From: an uncultured Granulosicoccaceae bacterium
GTDB lineage: Bacteria; Pseudomonadota; Gammaproteobacteria; CALCKW01
Assembly: GCA_937941555.1 (NCBI GenBank)
Contig: CALDHJ010000137.1
Location: forward strand, 1-6,925
DNA: 6,925 bases
Direction: 5' to 3'
Under the pieces are notes generated by a model. It did no database searches and was not told the origin of the DNA. It saw nothing but the letters and a program-made list of their open reading frames with translations. The position numbers and the translations under genes were made by a program. Below, piece by piece: positions 1 to 5,634 of this stretch (within the stretch, counting starts at the first letter, position 1; each line of letters begins with the position of its first letter).

Positions 1-164
1 GTCGGGCAACACCGCGCGCATTTGTACAGGGCGCTGAGCAAGGCGCCGTCCCGCGCCATGCTGTCGAGTACCGGCGTGTGAATTTCCGAGCCCGTGGCAC
101 CGATATCGGAAAAGCCCATGTCGTCGACCAGGACGAGCACGATATTGGGTTTCTGCGACGCCAT
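1..164 (-). CDS. Sulfatase (arylsulfatase family), N-terminal part only
   Basis: Hydrolyses sulfate esters; the exact substrate cannot be told from this fragment. The reverse strand encodes 54 residues from an ATG at 164 and runs off the left edge. Residues 5-15 read KPNIVLVLVDD, the opening strand of the alkaline phosphatase/sulfatase fold with the Asp pair (14-15) that ligates the active-site metal. MGFSDIGATG follows, as in many sulfatases. Residues 51-54 are R-C-C-P, followed by a partial Thr codon, so this is the start of the C-x-P-x-R motif in which the first Cys (52) becomes formylglycine; the Arg lies outside the window. A GGAG on the minus strand (173-176) sits 8 bases before the ATG and supports this start. 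No signal peptide is visible from this start, so the product would be cytoplasmic unless translation begins further upstream. The gene is cut by the window, not shown to be broken, and is divergent from the lipoprotein gene. Confidence 0.93.
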   Translation of the reverse strand, partial: MASQKPNIVLVLVDDMGFSDIGATGSEIHTPVLDSMARDGALLSALYKCARCCP

Positions 165-274
165 GGGTGCGACTCCGAGCGGGTGACAGACACGGTTTCT
201 AGGAAAATCCGTGGCTTGGAATGGGAATTGCGCGTTGCTCTCAGCATAGACCCCATCAGTCGGTAATTTGACAC
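165..274. other. Divergent intergenic region, sulfatase / lipoprotein
   Basis: These 110 bases separate the starts of two divergent genes and must hold at least one promoter. The sulfatase ribosome-binding site (CTCC on the plus strand, 173-176) is the only clear signal. I see no convincing -35/-10 pair on either strand and no strong Shine-Dalgarno before the ATG at 275. The short open frame across 78-266 has no recognisable content. Confidence 0.5.
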
Positions 275-1054
275 ATGATTCGTCTTGCCCGCCGTGCCCT
301 GACCTTGTCGTCGCTGGCCGTGTTGCTCGTGGCGTGTGACTCGCCGAGCACACAGCTTGCCCTCGACGACCTCGCCTCCGCCGACCCCGACACCCGCTAC
401 ACCGTCGGTGAACTGATTCAACTCGATGTCGCTGCAAAAAGTACCGACTCGGACGCGACGTTCGGCACCGTGCAGGTCTACCGGTCCGACGACAGCGCTA
501 TCACGCTGGCCGACACCCACCTCGGCCAGTTCACGATTCGCGAGCTCAACGCCGACAGCAGCCAGCGCGGCAGCGTGCCGATTGCGACAGGCGGTTGGAC
601 ACCGGGTCAGTATTTCATTGGCGTGTGCGAGAACCGCGCGGGCACAACCGCATCGGACGATTGCGAGACGCTTGAAGTGGAGGTGTTTGCCTCGGCCACG
701 CTGACCGGCATGGTGCCCGGCGCGTTGTTGATCAACCGCGAGTACATCTCGGCTGACGCCGAGGGCGCGTTTTCAATGTCCATCGGACAGACGCTGAGTT
801 ACACCGACGCGGCGACCGACAGTTACAGCGTCGCGGTCTACCTCAGTGAGTCGCTCGAGCGTGACGACAGTGCCGTGCAAGTCGGTTTCAACACGATCGT
901 CAAAGGCGCGACACCCTGGCGTCTCGATCTCAATGCCGCAAGCTGGAAACCGAACGTCGATTTGTACCTGTCGGCCTGTTGGGCCAATGGCGGTCTCGCC
1001 AACAACCTGACCGACTGCTACCAGATGGCCTCACCGGTTCGCGTGTTGCGCTGA
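275..1054 (+). CDS. Lipoprotein with two CARDB-like Cys-paired repeats
   Basis: A 259-residue predicted lipoprotein. Residues 1-20 form a lipoprotein signal peptide: Arg-rich n-region (R3, R6, R7), hydrophobic core, then lipobox LVAC with the lipidated Cys at 21. Asp at +2 is the inner-membrane retention signal in enterobacteria; whether that rule applies here is unknown. The rest looks like two related beta-sandwich units, roughly 38-137 and 155-257. Each holds an Val-x-Val-Tyr strand (VQVYRSDD at 66, VAVYLSES at 186), a Trp-x-Pro turn (W108, W224), a strand ending in Cys (GVC118, SAC235) and a second Cys in a D-C pair 12-13 residues later (DC130, DC248). This strand-Cys-loop-D/N-C layout resembles CARDB-type adhesion or ligand-binding repeats common in secreted proteins of marine bacteria. 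The Cys pairs could form disulfides outside the cytoplasm. Function is not known; a surface binding or structural role is inference. No clear ribosome-binding site precedes the start, but the signal peptide fixes it. Confidence 0.85.
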   Translation: MIRLARRALTLSSLAVLLVACDSPSTQLALDDLASADPDTRYTVGELIQLDVAAKSTDSDATFGTVQVYRSDDSAITLADTHLGQFTIRELNADSSQRGSVPIATGGWTPGQYFIGVCENRAGTTASDDCETLEVEVFASATLTGMVPGALLINREYISADAEGAFSMSIGQTLSYTDAATDSYSVAVYLSESLERDDSAVQVGFNTIVKGATPWRLDLNAASWKPNVDLYLSACWANGGLANNLTDCYQMASPVRVLR

Positions 1055-1092
1055 GGCAGCTTGGCTGCGCGCCGAGAACGCATCGCAAAGCC

Positions 1093-1126
1093 GCCTCTGC
1101 CACCGCGTTGGTGGGGTGGGCTGTTT
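1093..1126 (+). terminator. Possible terminator hairpin between convergent genes
   Basis: In the 82-base gap between the convergent stops, CCACC (1100-1104) and GGTGG (1110-1114) form a 5-bp stem with a 5-base loop. Imperfect pairing, with two mismatches and two G-T pairs, extends the stem outward to about 1093/1121. A short T-containing run (TGTTTG) follows on the plus strand. The T tract is weak, so this is only a candidate for the end of the lipoprotein transcript. No better terminator is visible for either gene. Confidence 0.3.
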
Positions 1127-1136
1127 GTGCGGTTCA

Positions 1137-1784
1137 CTAGTATTCTGTCCGGCCTTGCAATATCGAGAAGTCGGCCATGGCGGTGGCTTGCCAGGCGGGC
1201 CGTGCCATCAGCTGGTCTCGCCAGCGGGCGACGCCGGCGGGCAGCTCGATCGGATACCCCATGTGCGTGTAGCGGTGCAGGCCGATACTGCAGCAGAAGT
1301 CGGCGATGGAGACGGCCGAGCCGCCCAGCCACTCGCGCTCACGCAGAGCCGTATCTAGCGACGCTAGGCATGCTCGGCATCGCTCGGCGGCGTGCGCAAT
1401 GGATGTGGTATCGCGATCCGGCTCCGGACACCGGTAAAACCCCCAGAACAGATCGATAAACGCGGGCTGCCAGCTGGCGAGTTCCCAGTCGAGCCAGGCG
1501 TTGAGCTGGGCTCTGGCCAACGCCTCGCGCGGCCACCACGCTGCATCGCCTGTTCGCTCTGCCAGATAGCGGCAGATGCTGTTGGATTCGCGCAGATGGG
1601 TGCCGTCGATCGCCAGCACGGGAATGCGGCCCATCGGGTTCAGCTGTCGAAATGCGGGCGTGTCCAGGTCGCCCGGCGCGCTGCCAATGTCGCGGTGTTC
1701 GAAGGGTAGCCCCAACTCGCGCAACAGGCATTCGACTTTCATGACGTTGTAGGCGTTGCGTCGGCCCCACAAGATCGCCGTCAT
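1137..1784 (-). CDS. Glutathione S-transferase family protein, GstB-like
   Basis: A cytosolic GST-fold protein of 215 residues, expected to bind glutathione and conjugate or dehalogenate small electrophiles. Residues 2-75 are the thioredoxin-like domain: ILWGRRNAYNVMKVECLL, then NPMGRIPVL with the cis-Pro at 55, then ESNSICRYLAE, where E66-S67 normally hold the gamma-glutamyl group. From about 85 on is the all-helical domain, with SIADF (159-163) as the N-capping box. The layout and the WGRRN start match E. coli GstB-type proteins, which carry Asn-Ser after the Arg pair; here the Ser position is Ala (A11), so the usual catalytic hydroxyl appears absent. The ATG at 1784 is preferred because it overlaps the TGA of the CoA transferase (ATGA, 1781-1784), implying translational coupling. 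A GTG at 1796 would add four residues. It is the second gene of a two-gene operon. Family is sure; substrate is unknown. Confidence 0.92.
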   Translation of the reverse strand: MTAILWGRRNAYNVMKVECLLRELGLPFEHRDIGSAPGDLDTPAFRQLNPMGRIPVLAIDGTHLRESNSICRYLAERTGDAAWWPREALARAQLNAWLDWELASWQPAFIDLFWGFYRCPEPDRDTTSIAHAAERCRACLASLDTALREREWLGGSAVSIADFCCSIGLHRYTHMGYPIELPAGVARWRDQLMARPAWQATAMADFSILQGRTEY

Positions 1785-3169
1785 GGCGTGGGCCACGACG
1801 GTGTATGGCTGCCCAGCGGCTGGGGTGCGCGCCAGCGCCAGGGTGTGCGTTCGAGCGTCATCGGCGGTGAGAGCGAGGACAGCCGGCCAAACGGCGACTC
1901 GGTCTCGGTCAGGCAGTCGAGCAGGGTGTCGCGCGCCGCGTTCGCGGCGATCGGCGCGGGTTCGTCGCCGATGGCGTCGTGGGCGGTGTGGATCCAGTTG
2001 GCGGTGCGTGCCAGAGCGAGGTCGGCGCAGTACACGCCCTGGCCCGTCTCACGCAGGCTGAGCGCCCGCACGGCGGCGAGCGCCGCGAGGCAACCGGTCA
2101 GGTAATCGAGTGGCTGGCATGGCAGGCGAACGGGGTTGCTGCCGTCCTCGGGTGCACGCGCCAGACCGGTCGGGGATTGCACCAGACTGTCGAAGCCGCG
2201 GCGCCCCGCCCAGGGCCCCCGATTGCCGTAGGCCGACAGGCCGATGTGAATCAGTTTTGGGTGACGGGCCTGCAAGTTGTCGGCGGAGTAGCCGAACACC
2301 TCGAGTGCGCCGGGCCGATAGCCGTCGATCAGGATGTCGGCCTCGCTGACCAATTGATCGAAGGCGGCGCGGTCCGCCGCCTGGCGCAGGTCGAGGTGGG
2401 TGCTGAGCTTGCTGTAGCCGGTGTCGATTGCGAGGCTCTCGAACGTCGGCAAGTGGTCGGCGCCGACTCGCATGACGGTTGCGCCGTGTTCGGCGAGCGC
2501 CCGACCCGCCATCGGGCCTGCGAGCACCCGGCTGAGGTCGAGCACGCGCACACCGGACAGCGGCTGAGCACCGACCGCGAGCGTGCCGCCGGGCGCGCTG
2601 TGGTGGTGTTGCAGGTCGATGACCGGGCGTTCGTCGAGTGCCGCGCGCTGTGGGTGCTGCCACCAGTCGGCGCGTTCCCGCAGCATGCCTACGCACAATC
2701 CGCGGTCGGCGGCGTGTGATTCGAAGTCTTCGGCCCGCCAGTCGAGCAGGGCGGCGCTGGCCGATTCGCGTGTCGCGTCACACCCGAGCAGCGTGAGCGT
2801 GCCGTCTCGGTGGTGGCGGAAGTTGGTGTGCAGGTAGACCCAGCGATTGTCACCAGTCTTGTAATAACCGGTCAGGGGGTCCCAGCTGACCGGGGCCGCG
2901 CCGTCGATTTCGAGAAAATCGGCCGAGCGCATCGCAAGCGACGCGTGCCGCCGCGAAACCTGCACGCGCTGATGGGGGCCGCCGCGCGCGCGGTGAAGCG
3001 ATTCGAGCGCGAGCCCGAGTGCGCTGAACGCGGCGGTTGCGATGTCGGCGACCGGCATGGGGCCGGCGATGGCCGTGTCGGTGGGGTTGATGGCCAGTTG
3101 CGCGGTGTCCGGTTGCCACTGAAGGCCCTCGCACAATGGCGTCAGGATGCTGTCGATGCTGTCGTTCAT
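1781..3169 (-). CDS. CaiB/BaiF-type (class III) CoA transferase
   Basis: A 462-residue class III CoA transferase homologue; such enzymes move CoA between carboxylic acids or racemise acyl-CoAs. The classical start of the family lies in the middle of this protein: LSGVRVLDLSRVLAGP (205-219), ADILIDGYRPGALE (277-290), IHIGLSAYGNRGPW (307-320) and the motif P-L-D-Y-L-T-G (353-359), whose D355 sits where the acyl-anhydride-forming Asp of CoA transferases lies. The first 200 residues (LTGYYKTGDNRWVYLHTNF at 99-117, then HHRDGTLTLLGC) resemble the region that normally follows that core, so the order of the two halves looks permuted. I recall bacterial proteins of about 460 residues with this order annotated simply as CoA transferase. 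The end (ERTPWRWRAPQPLGSHT) matches the usual C-terminal tail. The start is supported by GGGAG on the minus strand (plus 3177-3181), 7 bases from the ATG. It is first in the operon with the GST gene. The acid handled is unknown. Confidence 0.93.
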   Translation of the reverse strand: MNDSIDSILTPLCEGLQWQPDTAQLAINPTDTAIAGPMPVADIATAAFSALGLALESLHRARGGPHQRVQVSRRHASLAMRSADFLEIDGAAPVSWDPLTGYYKTGDNRWVYLHTNFRHHRDGTLTLLGCDATRESASAALLDWRAEDFESHAADRGLCVGMLRERADWWQHPQRAALDERPVIDLQHHHSAPGGTLAVGAQPLSGVRVLDLSRVLAGPMAGRALAEHGATVMRVGADHLPTFESLAIDTGYSKLSTHLDLRQAADRAAFDQLVSEADILIDGYRPGALEVFGYSADNLQARHPKLIHIGLSAYGNRGPWAGRRGFDSLVQSPTGLARAPEDGSNPVRLPCQPLDYLTGCLAALAAVRALSLRETGQGVYCADLALARTANWIHTAHDAIGDEPAPIAANAARDTLLDCLTETESPFGRLSSLSPPMTLERTPWRWRAPQPLGSHTPSWPTP

Positions 3170-3407
3170 CTCTCGTCTCCCGTTCAGGGTGCTGAAAAAC
3201 GATTGCGGGTTACCTTGGCTGCGGTGAAATCGGGTTCAAATGCACATGGAAACCCGGACACGGCGCGCGCTTTTGCCTTGCGCAGCCTGCGACCCGCACT
3301 GCTTTTCGTGGACCTGTCAAACCTCAACGCAGTCTACGACGCAGCGTGTGCGGGTGGCAGGTATACTCAGTATTGATTGATCAATTGCCCGATACCTTCC
3401 GCACGAC
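3170..3407. other. Divergent control region, CoA transferase / winged-helix gene
   Basis: These 238 bases lie between two outward-facing genes and hold no gene I can support. Contents seen: the ribosome-binding site of the CoA transferase next to 3169; an inverted repeat CGGGTT/AACCCG (3231-3236 and 3251-3256, 14-base loop); and, near the right end, a TATACT box followed by a 10-bp palindrome. On the minus strand TTGAAC (3234-3239) could serve as a weak -35 for the CoA transferase, but no good -10 stands at the right spacing. Confidence 0.5.
3362..3385 (+). promoter_or_regulatory. Candidate -10 box and adjacent palindromic operator
   Basis: TATACT at 3362-3367 matches five of six bases of the sigma-70 -10 consensus. 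The perfect palindrome ATTGATCAAT (3376-3385) begins 8 bases further on, where a transcript from that box would start. This is a normal place for a repressor site. The winged-helix start codon is 22 bases beyond. No good -35 is present 17 bases upstream, so a functioning promoter is uncertain. It is an AT-rich island in GC-rich DNA, which makes chance less likely but does not exclude it. Confidence 0.35.
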
Positions 3408-3719
3408 ATGGCGCTCATCGAACTCGACAACCTCGAACACCAGGCCGTCTGCAAGGGGCGACGAGAAAGTCTTGGTGCGGTCGAATTTGCCTGCCTTGGC
3501 AAGTTGCTGCGTTACCCCGATGAAGTCCTGTCGCGCGAAGAGTTGAAGATGGCGGCCGTCTCGGACACGTCGACCCTGACCGACCGCAAGCTCGACGCGT
3601 CGATGAAGAAAATCGGCAAGGCCGTTGCGGCATTGTGGCCGGCCTACCCGCTGGTGCGCTTTGTCTTCCCGGACGGCTACGTCTACACCGAACGGCCACC
3701 GAAAAAGAAGCCCGAGTAA
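3408..3719 (+). CDS. Stand-alone OmpR-type winged-helix DNA-binding protein
   Basis: A 103-residue protein that is nearly all one C-terminal-type transcriptional regulator domain (the OmpR/PhoB DNA-binding fold). LGAVEFACLGKLLRYPDEVLSREEL (split as 22-31 and 32-46) matches the family pattern L-T-x-x-E-F-x-L-L-x-x-L-x-x-x-P-x-x-V-L-S-R-E-E-L. TLTDRKLDASMKKIGKAV (56-73) matches the recognition-helix segment, where D-R-x-x-D-x-x-I-x-x-L-R-K is usual. PLVRFVFPDGYVYTE (81-95) is the beta-hairpin wing, with F-P-D-G-Y replacing the usual R-G-x-G-Y. No receiver domain, membrane segment or sensor precedes it, and an in-frame TGA at 3378-3380 rules out a longer N-terminus. A basic tail (PPKKKPE) ends the protein. 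It probably binds DNA. It sits between the CoA-transferase operon and the TRAP operon, so local control of either is plausible but unproven. No strong ribosome-binding site is seen. Confidence 0.82.
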   Translation: MALIELDNLEHQAVCKGRRESLGAVEFACLGKLLRYPDEVLSREELKMAAVSDTSTLTDRKLDASMKKIGKAVAALWPAYPLVRFVFPDGYVYTERPPKKKPE

Positions 3720-3783
3720 GCCCCGGCCTGCGATTTGACCCGCAGAGTGTCTGCTTGCCAACGCCGTGCGGGTGCACACTGAA

Positions 3784-3802
3784 CGGCCCGGTTTGCGGCC
3801 CG
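3784..3802 (+). repeat. Direct repeat CGGCCCG x2, 12-bp period
   Basis: The heptamer CGGCCCG occurs at 3784-3790 and again at 3796-3802, separated by GTTTG. It lies in the 178-base gap before the TRAP binding-protein gene and touches the inverted repeat at 3803-3822. OmpR/PhoB-type winged-helix proteins classically bind heptamer direct repeats about one helical turn apart (11 bp for the Pho box), so this is a candidate site for the neighbouring winged-helix protein. High local GC raises the chance of coincidence. Confidence 0.4.
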
Positions 3803-3822
3803 TCTGCGTAGTTTTACGCAGA
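3803..3822 (+). promoter_or_regulatory. Perfect 8-bp inverted repeat upstream of dctP
   Basis: TCTGCGTA (3803-3810), spacer GTTT, then TACGCAGA (3815-3822): perfect dyad symmetry, 8 bp per arm. No T run follows on either strand, so it is a poor intrinsic terminator and better read as an operator, or possibly a leader hairpin. A weak -10 candidate, TATTCT, lies at 3868-3873 without a good -35. Measured from a start near 3880, the repeat would be centred at about -67, a typical activator position. That promoter assignment is tentative. Confidence 0.45.
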
Positions 3823-3897
3823 GAAAATTACCCAGTTCTGCCGATTTCCGCGCGGGCCACTGCGCACTATTCTGCATCGCTCCTCCCGTCCTGAGTG

Positions 3898-4965
3898 ATG
3901 TTGATGATGAAGAAATGGGTATCCGCTGCGGTCGTTGGAATCGCGCTTCTTGGCGGCGGCGCGAGTTATGCCGCTGAAATCGAACTCAAGTTGGCCCACA
4001 CCTGGCCCAAGGGTTTTCCGCTGTTCGGCACCTCGGTTGACGACTACGCAGCCCTCGTCTCCGAGCTTTCGGATGGCCGCATCACGATCGAGGTCGACAG
4101 CCGCAACAAGCACAAGTCGGCCTTCGGCATCTTCGACTTCGTCAAGTCCGGCCAATACGACATCGGCCAGTCGGCGTCCTACTACTACGGCGGCAAGGAC
4201 CCTGACACGTTGTTCTTCACCACCATGCCCTTCGGCATGACCGCCGCCGAACAGACTGCCTGGTTCTACGAGGGTGGCGGACTCGAGCTCGCCAACGAGG
4301 TGTATGCCAAGCACGGGGTCGAAGTCATGCCCGGCGGCAACACCGGCATGCAGATGGGCGGGTGGTTTCGCAAGGAGATCAACAGCGTTGACGACCTCAA
4401 GGGTCTGAAAATGCGCATTCCCGGATTCGGGGGCAAGGTCATGGCGGGCGTTGGCGCGGTGCCGACCAACATCCCGGCGGGTGAACTCTTCCAGGCGCTT
4501 GAGCGCGGCACCATCGACGCGCTCGAATGGGTCGGGCCGTCACTCGACTTGCGCATGGGTTTCCACAAGGTTGCGCCGTACTACTACAGCGGCTGGCACG
4601 AGCCGAGCACCGAGCTCATGTACTTCTTCAACGCTGAGAAGCTGGCGTCCCTGCCGGTGTGGGCGCAATCGGTGTTGCGCAATGCCGCCAAGCTCACCGC
4701 CTACAACATGAGCACCGAAACCTTCGATGCGAGTGCCACCAACTGGTCGCAGATCAGCCAGGAGTACCCGGATGTGCAAGTGAAGCAGTTTCCGAGTGAG
4801 GTCATCGAGGCCTTGCGGGCGTCCAATGCCAGTCTGATCGAAGCGGAAGTCGCGCGAAGCGAGTTGGCGGCACGCATTGTCGCGTCGCAACAGGCCTACC
4901 TCGAAAAAGCGCGGGCCTGGACGAAGATCGGCGACAAGCTGTTCCTCGATTCCGTGTCCGAATGA
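3898..4965 (+). CDS. dctP: TRAP transporter substrate-binding protein, DctP family (TakP-like)
   Basis: Periplasmic binding protein of a tripartite ATP-independent transporter; it captures an organic acid and delivers it to the QM membrane complex, which is driven by an ion gradient. Length is 355 residues, normal for the family. Residues 1-25 are a Sec signal peptide (MMKKW n-region, AVVGIALLGG core, S-Y-A before the cut after A25). The mature start EIELKLAHTWP is the usual first strand. MGGWFRKEINSVDDLKGLK (153-171) leads to MRIPG, with R173 at the conserved carboxylate-binding Arg. GELFQALERGTIDALEWVGP (195-214) and GFHKVAPYYYSGWHEPST (221-238) are characteristic of the TakP-type subgroup that binds 2-oxoacids and related carboxylates. 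Several starts are possible: GTG 3895, ATG 3898, ATG 3904 or ATG 3907. All keep the signal peptide, and no strong ribosome-binding site decides between them. The ligand is not determined. First gene of the P-Q-M operon. Confidence 0.95.
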   Translation: MLMMKKWVSAAVVGIALLGGGASYAAEIELKLAHTWPKGFPLFGTSVDDYAALVSELSDGRITIEVDSRNKHKSAFGIFDFVKSGQYDIGQSASYYYGGKDPDTLFFTTMPFGMTAAEQTAWFYEGGGLELANEVYAKHGVEVMPGGNTGMQMGGWFRKEINSVDDLKGLKMRIPGFGGKVMAGVGAVPTNIPAGELFQALERGTIDALEWVGPSLDLRMGFHKVAPYYYSGWHEPSTELMYFFNAEKLASLPVWAQSVLRNAAKLTAYNMSTETFDASATNWSQISQEYPDVQVKQFPSEVIEALRASNASLIEAEVARSELAARIVASQQAYLEKARAWTKIGDKLFLDSVSE

Positions 4966-4995
4966 ACCGCGGCTGACCACCCACAAGCCTGATGA

Positions 4996-5020
4996 TGAGG
5001 CGGCCGTTCCGGCCGCCTCA
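4996..5020 (+). terminator. Strong intercistronic hairpin between dctP and dctQ
   Basis: TGAGGCGGCC (4996-5005) and GGCCGCCTCA (5011-5020) pair perfectly over 10 bp around the loop GTTCC, 30 bases after the dctP stop and 20 before the dctQ start. There is no T run after it, so it is not a complete intrinsic terminator. In binding-protein transporter operons such hairpins commonly stabilise the binding-protein message or attenuate the downstream genes, giving excess binding protein over membrane subunits. That role is inferred here. Confidence 0.6.
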
Positions 5021-5028
5021 CGCCGACC

Positions 5029-5033
5029 GGGGA
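5029..5033 (+). promoter_or_regulatory. Ribosome-binding site deciding the GTG start of dctQ
   Basis: GGGGA lies 7 bases upstream of GTG 5041, just after the intercistronic hairpin. It supports initiation at this GTG rather than at an internal GTG such as 5050. Confidence 0.6.
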
Positions 5034-5040
5034 CAACACA

Positions 5041-5634
5041 GTGAATCTCGTGAGCCGTGCCATTGCGTGCATCGATGCCGTACTCGATCTGACCGGCGCC
5101 GTTGCCAGCGCCATCCTGATCGCACTCGCAGGCGTGCTGGCCTACAACGTGGTCGCGCGCTACGCCTTCAGCGCCTCGTCGATTGCGTTGGAAGAGCTCG
5201 CCTGGCACTTCTATTCCGCGATCTTCCTGCTCGGGTTGTCCTACGCGCTCAAAGCCGGGGCGCATGTTCGGGTGGATCTGATTTTCGAGGGGCTGAGTGC
5301 GCGAACCCGCGCGTACATCGATCTCGGTGGCTGTCTCGTTTTTCTGCTGCCGATGTGCGCGGTGGTCGTGGTGTCCGGCTGGCACTTCACACTGGATTCG
5401 TGGGGCTTTGGCGAGCGCCCGGACGGTGTGTTTGCCCTGCTCCAGCAGGCCTTGGACACGGGTATCGGCGAGAAGTCGCAGGACCCAGGCGGCCTGAACA
5501 ACCGCTGGTTCATCAAGGGCGTGATCCCGCTCTCGTTTGCGTTGCTGTTTCTCGCGGGCATTGCCCACGCACTTCGACAGATACTAATCCTGCGCGGCCT
5601 GTCGCCGGTGGTTGAATCGGAGACTGGTCGATGA
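5041..5634 (+). CDS. dctQ: TRAP transporter small membrane subunit, DctQ family
   Basis: Small integral subunit of the TRAP transporter, which forms the QM membrane complex with the large subunit. Length is 197 residues. Four hydrophobic segments lie at about 18-40, 51-71, 92-113 and 159-181, the family topology. The signature NVVARYAFSASSIALEELAW (36-55) matches the DctQ pattern R-Y-x-F-x-x-S-x-x-x-x-E-E-x-A, and GAHVRVDLIFE (73-83) matches the H-V-R-V-D motif. The long loop before the last helix contains DPGGLNNRWFIKGVIPLSF (148-166), a form typical of the TakQ-like subgroup with an extended third loop. It starts at GTG with a good ribosome-binding site. The stop overlaps the dctM start as ATGA (5631-5634), so the two membrane subunits are translationally coupled, consistent with equal amounts of both. 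Confidence 0.94.
   Translation: MNLVSRAIACIDAVLDLTGAVASAILIALAGVLAYNVVARYAFSASSIALEELAWHFYSAIFLLGLSYALKAGAHVRVDLIFEGLSARTRAYIDLGGCLVFLLPMCAVVVVSGWHFTLDSWGFGERPDGVFALLQQALDTGIGEKSQDPGGLNNRWFIKGVIPLSFALLFLAGIAHALRQILILRGLSPVVESETGR

Noticed and set aside
78..266. 62-residue plus-strand open frame at the left edge
   Set aside because: Antisense to the sulfatase start and then through the divergent intergenic region, with no recognisable content.
1979..2719. 246-residue plus-strand open frame antisense to the CoA transferase
   Set aside because: It is the complement of a confidently identified gene, contains no recognisable domain, and is explained by the strong GC bias at third codon positions.
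3226..3260. tRNA T-arm look-alike (GGGTTCAAAT)
   Set aside because: The five bases on either side do not pair as a T stem, and no acceptor, D or anticodon arms can be found nearby.
2810..3376. 188-residue plus-strand open frame running from the CoA transferase into the divergent region
   Set aside because: Most of it is antisense to the CoA transferase; the tail in 3170-3376 has no family features and no ribosome-binding site supports its start.
3728..3745. CTGCG / CGCAG hairpin just after the winged-helix stop
   Set aside because: Only 5 bp with an 8-base loop and no T run; not distinguishable from chance in GC-rich DNA.
3803..3822. Intrinsic terminator for the winged-helix gene
   Set aside because: The stem is perfect but is followed by GAGAAAATTA rather than a T run, so an operator or leader structure fits better.
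3814..4314. 166-residue minus-strand open frame antisense to dctP
   Set aside because: No family resemblance; it overlaps the dctP signal peptide region and the upstream inverted repeat.
4540..5568. 342-residue minus-strand open frame across dctP and dctQ
   Set aside because: It is antisense to two clear TRAP genes and spans their junction; the charged, His/Arg-rich composition is typical of a shadow frame.
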